From Anaerofilum hominis (GTDB lineage: Bacteria > Bacillota > Clostridia > Oscillospirales > Ruminococcaceae): a DNA stretch of 64,000 nt. How positions within the stretch are numbered: position 1 is the stretch's first letter; each line of letters opens with the position of its first letter. Shown here one piece after another: positions 43,430-50,445 of the stretch. The position numbers and the translations under genes are program-made. The notes beneath the pieces were generated by a model that worked only from the letters and a program-made list of their open reading frames with translations, did not search any database and was not told the DNA's origin. The stretch is from contig NZ_JACONZ010000004.1 in the NCBI RefSeq assembly GCF_014287275.1, forward strand, positions 62,001-126,000, in the 5' to 3' direction.

Positions 43430-43717
43430 ATGTTTGATTTAGCTGTTGGTTTTGCTATCGCAGGAATTTTAATGATATGTGAATATTACATTTGTACTAG
43501 ACTAAAAAATCCGTTATGGGGTGGAATTATTCCTGTATTGATATTGATAGGTACAATTTGGATTTTTGTTACAGGTAAAGTACCATTAGAATTAAAGACT
43601 GTTTTTCCGCTTATTATTTGCAATTCAATTTTCTTTGGCGAATGGGATAATGGAAGAAAGAAATATCTTGAACGCAAAAAGACTGAAATGGACAAGATGA
43701 AAGCAAAAGATATTTAA
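43430..43717 (+). CDS. Small membrane protein, paralogue B
   Basis: The 95-residue protein is related to the preceding one. It has a first helix at 3-17 (AVGFAIAGILMICEYYI), the matched segment RLKNPLWGGIIPVLILIGTI, a hydrophobic third segment and the end KKTEMDKMKAKDI, which nearly repeats the end of paralogue A. The ribosome-binding site AGGAGGG precedes ATG 43430. No enzymatic motif is seen. The gene lies 25 bases after paralogue A and 13 bases before the KTR gene, so all four genes likely form an operon. Confidence 0.72.
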   Translation: MFDLAVGFAIAGILMICEYYICTRLKNPLWGGIIPVLILIGTIWIFVTGKVPLELKTVFPLIICNSIFFGEWDNGRKKYLERKKTEMDKMKAKDI

Positions 43718-43730
43718 TGGAGAGATAAAT

Positions 43731-43919
43731 ATGTCAGTTGAACAATGGGTATTTTGCCCTATATGCAAGAATAAAACAAGATTAAAAATCCGAATGGATA
43801 CCGAATTAAAAAAATTTCCTTTATACTGTCCCAAATGTAAACAGGAAACACTGATCAATATTCAACAATTAAATATGTCAGTTATAAAAGAGCCAGACGC
43901 TAAGACGCAGAGCCAATAA
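43731..43919 (+). CDS. Cysteine-rich KTR-type protein
   Basis: The 62-residue protein has two Cys pairs, FCPICKNKTRLKIR and YCPKCKQETLIN, with KxR/LK residues between. This matches the cysteine-rich KTR family of small zinc-binding proteins frequently found on conjugative transposons. Its role is unknown. GGAGAGATAAAT precedes ATG. The terminator stem begins within its last codons. Confidence 0.8.
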   Translation: MSVEQWVFCPICKNKTRLKIRMDTELKKFPLYCPKCKQETLINIQQLNMSVIKEPDAKTQSQ

Positions 43920-43963
43920 TTTTGAGTTTATAAAATCTCATAGATTATTGGCTTATTTTTTTG
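43911..43963 (+). terminator. Terminator of the island operon
   Basis: AGCCAATAAT (43911-43920) pairs with ATTATTGGCT (43944-43953) with an inner TGAG/CTCA stem, followed by a T-rich run. Confidence 0.75.
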
Positions 43964-44008
43964 TTACTGACGTTGTACCTCATATAATAATGAGATATTA
44001 GTGCTTTG

Positions 44009-44046
44009 GCTCGCACAGACAATACATATTTTGTGCGGGCTTTTTT
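44009..44046 (+). terminator. Second terminator at the island edge
   Basis: GCTCGCACA pairs with TGTGCGGGC (one G-T), then six T residues. Confidence 0.65.
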
Positions 44047-44083
44047 AGTTCCAGAAAAGTTTTTTTATGATTACACTACAAAT

Positions 44084-44113
44084 AAAAAAAATAGCCGCTG
44101 TGCGGCTATTTTT
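44084..44113. terminator. AGCCGC-type bidirectional terminator
   Basis: Eight A, TAGCCGC, loop TGT, GCGGCTA and five T. It also sits 160 bases downstream of the minus-strand MATE gene end. Confidence 0.7.
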
Positions 44114-44279
44114 CTTATCCGGTGATTTTACGGCGGCAGGGCTGGTCACCCAGGGACCTGCAAACAGCTGCACCGGCTGTGTTGAAAGACCGGCCGCTAG
44201 GGGAAAAGACAGCGCGGCGGCAGAGAGGGAGCCGTGCGCTCCCATGCCGGGCCCGCTGCCCCTGCGCCGTGGCTTTTTG

Positions 44280-45677
44280 TCACTCCGCCGCGGCGCCGCC
44301 CTCCTGCCCCAACGGGCAGATGACCTGCTTATAGAGCCGCAGATAAAGCACGATGCTGGCGGCCAGGGCGAAAAGTTCTGCGATGGGGAAAGCGAACCAG
44401 ACTGCATTCAGCCCCACGCGGGAGAGCAGAAATGCGGCGGGCAGCAGGATGACCAACTGGCGCAGCACCGAGATGAGCAGGCTGTTGAACCCGTGCCCCA
44501 GAGCCTGAAAAGCGGTGGAGAACAGGATGCCGAGGGCGGCGGCGACAAAACAGGTGCTGATGGTGCGCAGCGCCGGCACCCCAATGGCGAGCATGGTCTC
44601 GGAGGCGTTGAAGATGGAGAGCAGCTGGGCGGGGACGGCCCAGAAGAGCACGGTGCCCGCGGCCATGATGCAGACGGCGATCGAGCAGCCCACCTTTACT
44701 GCGCTGGTGACGCGGTGGCGCTGCCGGGCGCCGTAGTTGTAGCCGATGACCGGCATAACGCCCTGGTTGAGGCCGAATACCGGCATAAATACAAAGGACT
44801 GCAGCTTGAAATAGACCCCGAAAAAGGCGACTGCCGTTTCGGTAAAGCGGATCAGGATGGCGTTCATGCCCACCGTCATCAGCGAGCCGATGGACTGCAT
44901 GACAATGGAGGGGAATCCGACCGCATAGATGTCCCGCACGATGCCGCCGTGGAATTTGAAACGGCGCAGGTCGATCCGCAGCACTTTTTCACGGAAAGCC
45001 AGCACAAAGAACAGGAAGAACATTGCCAGGATCTGCCCCAGCACTGTGGCGATGGCCGCGCCCGCGACCCCCATTTTGGGCACGCCCCCCAGCCCGAAAA
45101 TGAAAACCGGGTCCAGGATGATATTGGTCACCGCGCCCAGCATCTGGGAGATCATGGGGTAGATCATATTGCCGGTGGCCTGCAGCGTCTTTTCGATACA
45201 GCCCTCCATGCAGATGCCGAGCGAGGCCGCGCAGACGATGGACATATACTGTACGCCCATCTCCACCACAGCGGCGTTGGCGGTGAACGCCGAGATGAAA
45301 GGCCGCGAGGCGAACAGGCCGATGACGGCAAAAAGCAGCCAGTTAAAGACCGCCAGCAGCAGGCCGTGGGCCGCCGCCGCGCGCGCGTCGTCCAGCCGCC
45401 CCTCGCCCAGGCGCCGGCTGATCAGGGAGTTGAGGCCCACGCCGGTGCCGATGGCTACTGCGATCAGCAGGTTCTGCACCGGGAACACCAGCGATACGGC
45501 GGTGAGCGCATCCTCGCTGACTTTGGCCACAAAATAGCTGTCGACGATGTTATACAGCGCCTGTACCAGCATGGACATCATCGCCGGCAGCGCCATGCTC
45601 ATGACCAGCGGAAACATCGGCTTGGTCCCCATGGGGTTCAGCTTTGCATTCTCCAAAAAAAACACTCCATTCGTCAA
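44280..45677 (-). CDS. MATE-family efflux transporter 1
   Basis: The 465-residue protein has 12 predicted helices in two halves. MATE features include LVQALYNIVDSYFVAKVSED near the start, NSLISRRLGEG and, in the second half, GLNQGVMPVIGYNYGA. It exports cationic drugs or metabolites in exchange for Na+ or H+. The exact start is uncertain (TTG 45677, or a GTG or TTG a few codons later) because no clear ribosome site stands out. It is divergent from MATE 2; the two share the family but not close sequence. Confidence 0.9.
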   Translation of the reverse strand: MTNGVFFLENAKLNPMGTKPMFPLVMSMALPAMMSMLVQALYNIVDSYFVAKVSEDALTAVSLVFPVQNLLIAVAIGTGVGLNSLISRRLGEGRLDDARAAAAHGLLLAVFNWLLFAVIGLFASRPFISAFTANAAVVEMGVQYMSIVCAASLGICMEGCIEKTLQATGNMIYPMISQMLGAVTNIILDPVFIFGLGGVPKMGVAGAAIATVLGQILAMFFLFFVLAFREKVLRIDLRRFKFHGGIVRDIYAVGFPSIVMQSIGSLMTVGMNAILIRFTETAVAFFGVYFKLQSFVFMPVFGLNQGVMPVIGYNYGARQRHRVTSAVKVGCSIAVCIMAAGTVLFWAVPAQLLSIFNASETMLAIGVPALRTISTCFVAAALGILFSTAFQALGHGFNSLLISVLRQLVILLPAAFLLSRVGLNAVWFAFPIAELFALAASIVLYLRLYKQVICPLGQEGGAAAE

Positions 45678-45695
45678 AATAGTGCTAACTTATCT

Positions 45696-45724
45696 ATTCT
45701 ACATGGTATTAAAAAAAGTTGCAA
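45696..45724 (-). promoter_or_regulatory. Promoter of MATE transporter 1
   Basis: On the minus strand: TTGCAA (45724-45719), a 17-base spacer and TAGAAT (45701-45696). Confidence 0.6.
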
Positions 45725-45764
45725 GAGAAAGTAAAGAAAAGAGTATGATTTTGTCCCCGAACCA

Positions 45765-45793
45765 TTTACAAAGCGGCGAAAGCGCACTATAAT
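45765..45793 (+). promoter_or_regulatory. Promoter of MATE transporter 2
   Basis: TTTACA (45765-45770), a 17-base spacer and TATAAT (45788-45793). It lies 41 bases from the minus-strand promoter's -35, giving a compact divergent pair. Confidence 0.75.
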
Positions 45794-45848
45794 AAAAATC
45801 GTTTTGAATACAGGGGGAACGAGTCCCCGGCTGGTGGGAGGAAAAGGG

Positions 45849-47195
45849 ATGGCGATCCACAGCATGACGCAGGGGCCGATTCCGCGGCAGCTGCTGCGCT
45901 TTTCGGTGCCGATGATCCTGGGCAATCTGTTCCAGCTCACTTACAATGCGGTGGACACGGTGATCGTGGGCCATTGCGTGGGCAAAAATGCTGTGGCTGC
46001 GGTGGGCACGGCCAACCCCATCATGAATGTGGTGATCTTTTTTATCGGCGGGATCTGCATGGGGGCTTCGGTGCTGATGAGCGAGTATTACGGCGCGCAG
46101 GATCTGCGGCGGCTCAAGCGGGAAGTCAGCACCACGCTGCTGTCCGGCGGACTGTTTGCTCTGGTGATGTCCGCGGTATGCGCGCTGCTGGCGCGTCCGG
46201 TGCTGCTGCTGATCCGCACCCCGGCGGAGATCATCGACGAGGCGTCCGGCTACCTGCACATCATTTTTGCGGGACTGCTGTTCACCTATCTGTACAATTT
46301 TTACTCCAACACGCTGCGCAGTATCGGGGACAGCCGCACGCCGCTGCTGTTCCTGATTTTGTCCAGCGCGTTGAACATCGGCCTTGATCTGGCCCTGGTG
46401 GCAGGGTTGGGGCTGGGGGTGCGCGGTGCGGCGGTGGCCACCGTGATCTCGCAGGGGGTCTCCGGCGTGCTCTGCATCCTCTATATCCGGCTGCGCATCC
46501 CGCTGCTGCGTTTTGGCCGCGGCGAGCTGGTGATCGACCCGTCTATGCTGGCCCGCACCCTGAACTACAGCTGGGTGACGGCGCTGCAGCAGACCTGCAT
46601 CTACATCGGCAAGCTGGCTGTGCAGGGGGCCGTCAACCCGCTGGGGGTGGACAGCATCGCCGCATTCAACGCGGTGGCCCGGGTGGACGACTTTGCCATC
46701 ACCCCGATGCAGAGCATCGGCAGTGCGTTGACGACCTTTACGGCGCAGAACCACGGCGCCCACAACGAGGGACGCATCCATAAGGGCCTTGCCGCCGGCG
46801 CGGCGATCGGGACCGCCTACTGGGCTGTCATCTGTGCGCCCATCTATTTTGGCGCAGGCTTTGTCATGCAGCTTTTTGTGCCCACCGGCGGCGAAGCCGT
46901 TCTGGCCCTTGGGGCCGTTTATCTGCACCGGATGGCGTTTTTCTATCTCTTCACCGCGTGGACCAATTCCCTGCAGGGCTATTTCCGCGGCCGCGGTCTG
47001 CTGACGGCCACGCTGGTCAGCAGCCTGCTGCAGATCGGCATCCGGGTGGTCTGCTCTTACTGGCTGGCCCCAGCGGCGGGCATCGGCGGCATTGCGCTTG
47101 CCTGCGGCATCGGCTGGACGGTCATGATGATCTATGAGCTCCCGCTCTATCTGCGCGACCGGGCAAAAAGAAAGTTGGAAGAGCAGGAGATATAA
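45849..47195 (+). CDS. MATE-family efflux transporter 2
   Basis: The 448-residue protein has 12 helices. It opens RQLLRFSVPMILGNLFQLTY, then VDTVIVGHCVGKNAVAAVG, ASVLMSEYYGAQ, and in the second half MQSIGSALTTFTAQNHGAHN. The pattern is that of the NorM/DinF-like MATE exporters common in Clostridia. ATG 45849 has GGGAGGAAAAGGG just upstream, giving a firm start. Its substrate is unknown. A terminator follows the stop. Confidence 0.92.
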   Translation: MAIHSMTQGPIPRQLLRFSVPMILGNLFQLTYNAVDTVIVGHCVGKNAVAAVGTANPIMNVVIFFIGGICMGASVLMSEYYGAQDLRRLKREVSTTLLSGGLFALVMSAVCALLARPVLLLIRTPAEIIDEASGYLHIIFAGLLFTYLYNFYSNTLRSIGDSRTPLLFLILSSALNIGLDLALVAGLGLGVRGAAVATVISQGVSGVLCILYIRLRIPLLRFGRGELVIDPSMLARTLNYSWVTALQQTCIYIGKLAVQGAVNPLGVDSIAAFNAVARVDDFAITPMQSIGSALTTFTAQNHGAHNEGRIHKGLAAGAAIGTAYWAVICAPIYFGAGFVMQLFVPTGGEAVLALGAVYLHRMAFFYLFTAWTNSLQGYFRGRGLLTATLVSSLLQIGIRVVCSYWLAPAAGIGGIALACGIGWTVMMIYELPLYLRDRAKRKLEEQEI

Positions 47196-47206
47196 GCGTT
47201 TTTCTG

Positions 47207-47250
47207 ATCGGGAAGACACGGCGGGACGGGCCGCGTTTTCCCGATTTTTT
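47207..47250 (+). terminator. Terminator after MATE transporter 2
   Basis: ATCGGGAA pairs with TTCCCGAT with inner GC pairing, and six T residues follow. Confidence 0.75.
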
Positions 47251-47464
47251 CTGGGGGAGGGAAAACGGTCCTCGTCCCTGCGGCCGTCACCGGCCCGCGG
47301 AAAACGCATTCGGCCGGCCGCTCTGTTTGGCCCGCACTGCGCCGGCAGGCGTGCAGGCTGCATCCGGCCGCGGTTTTTGCAGGAGAGAAGATCGGTCGCC
47401 CGGGATCGCCGCACTTTTTTCGCCGCCGCCGCATAGACTGGAGACAATGCGGGGGTGGCACGGC

Positions 47465-48370
47465 ATGGAGCAGAGGGATTCAGAGCGTTTGACAATGCGG
47501 GTATCGGGCTGGAGCATCGCGATCAACCTTGCGCTTTCGATATTCAAATTTTTTGCCGGGGCCGCGGCGCATTCGGAGGCCATGATGTCGGACGCCGCGC
47601 ACTCGGCCTCCGACGTTCTCAGCACCCTGGCGGTGATGGTGGGCGTAAAGCTGGCGCATCGGGCGCCGGACGCCACCCATCCTTACGGGCATGAGCGGTT
47701 CGAATGTGTGGCGTCGCTGTTGCTGGCTGCCGCGCTGGCCCTCACGGGGCTGGGGATCGGCGCTTCTGCGCTGCAGCGGGTCTGGGGGCCGCAGGCGGCC
47801 CTGCCGGTCCCGGGAAGGCTGGCCCTGGCGGCGGCGCTGCTCTCGATCGCGGTAAAAGAGGGGATGTACCGTGTCACCCGCGCAGCGGCTCAAAAAAACG
47901 GCTCCAGCGCCTTGATGGCGGACGCCTGGCATCATCGGTCGGACGCGCTTTCCTCTGTGGGCAGCTTTGCGGGCATTTTGGGCGCGCGGCTGGGCGCGCC
48001 GGTGCTGGACCCCCTGGCGGGCGTGCTCATCTGCGGGCTGATCGTCAAAGCGGCGGTGGAGGTGTTCCGGGATGCGGTCGGCCGCATGACCGACCGTGCT
48101 TGTCCGCAGGAGGAACAGCAGAAAATGCGGGACGCGGTGGGGGCCCAGCCCGGCGTGCTGGGCGTCGACCGGCTGACGACCCGCCTGTTCGGCGACCGGG
48201 TGTATGTGGACGTGGAGATCCGGGCGGACGCATACGCGCCGCTTGCAGAGGCCCACGCCGTGGCGCAGCGCGTCCACGACCGGGTGGAGACGAGATTCCC
48301 GCAGGTGAAACACTGCATGGTGCACGTCAACCCGGAGCCGGGCCGCACAGACCTGGAAGAAAAAACATAA
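47465..48370 (+). CDS. Cation diffusion facilitator (CDF) metal exporter
   Basis: The 301-residue protein has six helices. CDF metal-site residues lie in SDAAHSASDVLSTLAVMVG (helix 2, HxxxD pattern) and ADAWHHRSDALSSVGSFAG (helix 5). GHERFECVASLLLAAALALTG lies between, and a C-terminal cytoplasmic domain carries VDVEIRADAYAPLAEAH and VHVNPEPG. The HD/HD ligand pairs suggest Zn2+, perhaps also Cd2+, Mn2+ or Fe2+. ATG 47465 has GGGGGTGG upstream. Its own terminator appears to be the hairpin that overlaps the sigK start. Confidence 0.9.
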   Translation: MEQRDSERLTMRVSGWSIAINLALSIFKFFAGAAAHSEAMMSDAAHSASDVLSTLAVMVGVKLAHRAPDATHPYGHERFECVASLLLAAALALTGLGIGASALQRVWGPQAALPVPGRLALAAALLSIAVKEGMYRVTRAAAQKNGSSALMADAWHHRSDALSSVGSFAGILGARLGAPVLDPLAGVLICGLIVKAAVEVFRDAVGRMTDRACPQEEQQKMRDAVGAQPGVLGVDRLTTRLFGDRVYVDVEIRADAYAPLAEAHAVAQRVHDRVETRFPQVKHCMVHVNPEPGRTDLEEKT

Positions 48371-48385
48371 CCCGATTTTTTGCCC

Positions 48386-48393
48386 CATATCCT
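48386..48393 (+). promoter_or_regulatory. Possible mother-cell (sigma-E-type) -10 of sigK
   Basis: CATATCCT fits the CATANNNT pattern of sigma-E -10 elements. An ACATAA lies 15 bases upstream as a weak -35. By-eye match only. Confidence 0.25.
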
Positions 48394-48401
48394 TTATGGA
48401 T

Positions 48402-48443
48402 GGGGGCGGGCACAGCCCCCGATTGAACCGGGGGTGTTTTTTT
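48402..48443 (+). promoter_or_regulatory. Alternative hairpins and T run overlapping the sigK start
   Basis: CCCCC (48416-48420) can pair either with GGGGG upstream (48402-48406) or with GGGGG downstream (48430-48434). Only the second pairing gives a terminator, with seven T (48437-48443) directly before the sigK ATG. The downstream GGGGG is also the sigK ribosome-binding site, nine bases from ATG. The two pairings exclude each other, like an antiterminator/terminator switch. The same GGGGGTGTTTTTTT stands at the spoIVB start. Confidence 0.65.
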
Positions 48444-49130
48444 ATGTTCGGGACCTTTCTCAGCTTTATCGCCGGTCACATGCTTTATTTTTGGCTGCAT
48501 CTGGAGAGCAGCAGTTTTCCGCGCCCGTTATCCTCCAAAGAAGAGGCGGAATGTCTGGCCGCGCTGGGGCGGGGGGATATGGAGGCCCGGGACAGGCTGA
48601 TCCGCCACAACCTGCGGCTGGTCGCCCATGTGGTGAAAAAATATTATCCCGGCAGCGCGGATACCGACGACCTGATCAGCATCGGCACCATCGGTTTGAT
48701 CAAGGCGGTGGCGAGCTTTGACAGCACAAAAAAGGCGCGCTTTTCCACCTATGCGGCCAAGTGCATTGAAAACGAAATATTGATGTATTTCCGTGCGGAT
48801 AAAAAAAACCGCGGCACCCTGTACATCAACGAGCCTCTGGAAGCGGACGGCGGCGAGGGGGCGCTGACCTTGAACGACGTGCTGGCGGACAGTTTTTTTG
48901 TGGATGAGGACTATGAGCAAAAGGCCGATGCGGAGCGTTTGCGCGGATATGTGGACACCATCCTGGACGGCCGGGAGCGGCAGATCGTGCGGTTGAGATA
49001 CGGGTTTGCCGGCGGCGATCCTCTCAGTCAGCAGCAGGTGGCGGATATCCTGGGCATTTCCCGCAGCTATGTGAGCAGGTTGGAAAAGAAAGCCGTGGAG
49101 CAGCTGAAGGCAGCCATGGAAAAAGAATAG
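48444..49130 (+). CDS. sigK: Pro-sigma-K, late mother-cell sporulation sigma factor
   Basis: The 228-residue protein begins with a hydrophobic pro-sequence (MFGTFLSFIAGHMLYFWLHL), the part removed by SpoIVFB after SpoIVB signalling. SSFPRPLSSKEEAE follows, then sigma region 2 (LIRHNLRLVAHVVKKYYPGS, DDLISIGTIGLIKAVASFDS, FSTYAAKCIENEILM) and region 4 (REREQIV-like helix, QQVADILGISRSYVSRLEKK). The gene is intact, with no skin-type insertion. ATG 48444 lies immediately after the T run of the leader hairpin, with GGGGG as ribosome site. Confidence 0.94.
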   Translation: MFGTFLSFIAGHMLYFWLHLESSSFPRPLSSKEEAECLAALGRGDMEARDRLIRHNLRLVAHVVKKYYPGSADTDDLISIGTIGLIKAVASFDSTKKARFSTYAAKCIENEILMYFRADKKNRGTLYINEPLEADGGEGALTLNDVLADSFFVDEDYEQKADAERLRGYVDTILDGRERQIVRLRYGFAGGDPLSQQQVADILGISRSYVSRLEKKAVEQLKAAMEKE

Positions 49131-49306
49131 TCCCAGTACGGGAGCGGGAAAGAACGGTTTTTTTCGGGCAGCTCGATTTTTATAAAAAAGCTTTTTGATA
49201 TATGGAAAGACATTCCATTTTTGTGTGGATCCAGATATAATAGATAAAGGGAAAGAGCTGTTCCGGATAGCTCTCTTTATACAAAAGGCGGGACGCGCTG
49301 TGGGCA

Positions 49307-49468
49307 GGTGCGAAAGAAGAGCTCTCATAAAATGGCTGTGAGGTTCGCACCGGAAAAAAGACCTTTTTTATGGTTCGAAGAATTGAAAACAAGGAGAGGA
49401 AAAGAAAAAACGACGATTTATGAGTGAACCTATACAAAGCTAAAGGCGATTTATTGTAAAAGTTCGCC
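49307..49468 (+). promoter_or_regulatory. CRISPR array 1 leader
   Basis: The leader contains the inverted repeat GGTGCGAA (49307-49314) / TTCGCACC (49344-49351) with a 29-base gap, and the block GAGGTTCGCACCGGAAAAA (49340-49358). The same elements with the same gap precede array 2. An AT-rich stretch then runs to the first repeat. It likely holds the array promoter and the spacer-integration signals. Confidence 0.75.
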
Positions 49469-50172
49469 GTCGCCGTCCGCAAGGACGGCGTGGATTGAAA
49501 CAGACCATTGACAACTGCATTGTGCTGGACTGGCAGTCGCCGTCCGCAAGGACGGCGTGGATTGAAACATAAATACATAATATCCCCCGCCGGTGCCTTG
49601 TGTGTCGCCGTCCGCAAGGACGGCGTGGATTGAAACTTTTTTTGGCCTGCCGGGGCGCTTTGCAGGGCATGTCGCCGTCCGCAAGGACGGCGTGGATTGA
49701 AACACCCACACGGTTGCCGATGGATGCCCGCCCGACAGTCGCCGTCCGCAAGGACGGCGTGGATTGAAACCCCGCGCAGTCGAAATACAAAATCTGGTAG
49801 GTTGTCGCCGTCCGCAAGGACGGCGAGGATTGAAACACATGCAAGAAAAAAAGACCGCCTTGCGGCGGTGTCGCCGTCCGCAAGGACGGCGAGGATTGAA
49901 ACCTCCCGGGTATAGAACTCTTTTCCCGCGCTGCCTGTCGCCGTCCGCAAGGACGGCGAGGATTGAAACTATGGGGAGTACGAGGCCTCCGTGGGCGTGG
50001 ACGGGTCGCCATCCGCAAGGACGGCGAGGATTGAAACTGGGACACGGCAGCCTCCATGCTGCTTCTGGCTCTGTCGCCGTCCGCAAGGACGGCGTGGATT
50101 GAAACTTGGCAGATGCAAATAATATGCCAAGCAAGACGCGTCGCCGTCCCCAAGGGACGGCATAAATTACGC
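49469..50172 (+). CRISPR. CRISPR array 1, type I-C, 11 repeats / 10 spacers
   Basis: 33-base repeats start at 49469, 49536, 49604, 49671, 49738, 49804, 49870, 49937, 50005, 50073 and 50140, with spacers of 33-35 bases. The repeat starts GTCG, has the stem CCGTCC / GGACGG around GCAA, and ends GGATTGAAAC. Repeats 1-5 and 10 read GCGTGG before the tail; repeats 6-9 read GCGAGG; repeat 9 also has CCATCC. Repeat 11 is degenerate over its 3' half (intact only to about 50162), marking the old end, so the leader is on the left. A spacer at 49837-49869 contains a terminator-like hairpin. Confidence 0.97.
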
Positions 50173-50385
50173 GATCGGCAGAAAGCCGATACGCGGGGCG
50201 GCGCCGTGGCTGGCGCCGAAGAGGGCGCGGCCGATGCTCTTTCCCAAAAACGAAACACAAAAAGCACAAAAAGGGACAGGGGAGATACATTTCCTCTGTC
50301 CCTTTTTGTGTGGAGGCAAAAACGATCCCCTTTTTGAATCGAAAAACAAAAAATACCAAAAAAATCATAAAAACAATAAAAATAA
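50173..50385 (+). other. Spacer between array 1 and cas3
   Basis: No gene is seen. It holds the array terminator and an A-rich stretch leading into the cas3 promoter. Confidence 0.5.
50265..50310. terminator. Terminator after CRISPR array 1
   Basis: CACAAAAAGGGACAG and CTGTCCCTTTTTGTG form a perfect 15-bp stem. It should stop the pre-crRNA transcript before cas3. Confidence 0.8.
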
Positions 50386-50414
50386 TGGACTTTTTGACGA
50401 TAAAAACCTATAAT
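50386..50414 (+). promoter_or_regulatory. cas3 promoter
   Basis: TGGACT (50386-50391), a 17-base spacer and TATAAT (50409-50414), 32 bases before the ATG. Confidence 0.65.
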
Positions 50415-50445
50415 AAAAGAAACAAAATGGAAAAAAGAGGATATT

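Larger units (their letters stand above)
42660..44050 (+). mobile_element. AT-rich genomic island (putatively acquired)
   Basis: Base composition drops abruptly from strongly GC-rich to strongly AT-rich between about 42.66 and 44.05 kb, and codons are mostly A/T-ending. The segment holds four small genes (HTH, two related membrane proteins, a cysteine-rich KTR protein) between terminators. No transposase, integrase or clear attachment repeats were found, so the route of transfer is unknown. KTR proteins are often linked to conjugative elements. Confidence 0.6.

Noticed and set aside
44067..45734. 555-residue plus-strand open frame opposite MATE transporter 1
   Set aside because: Composition is that of a reverse shadow; the minus strand gives a clear MATE protein with a promoter.
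49340..49358. GGTTCGCACC resembling a tRNA T-loop
   Set aside because: No acceptor, D or anticodon stems around it; the motif is the shared CRISPR leader element.
49447..50368. Long open frames through the CRISPR array with repeated FNPRRPCGRR-type peptides
   Set aside because: They are translations of the 33-base repeats, which contain no stop in those frames because repeat plus spacer is close to a multiple of three. There are no start signals.
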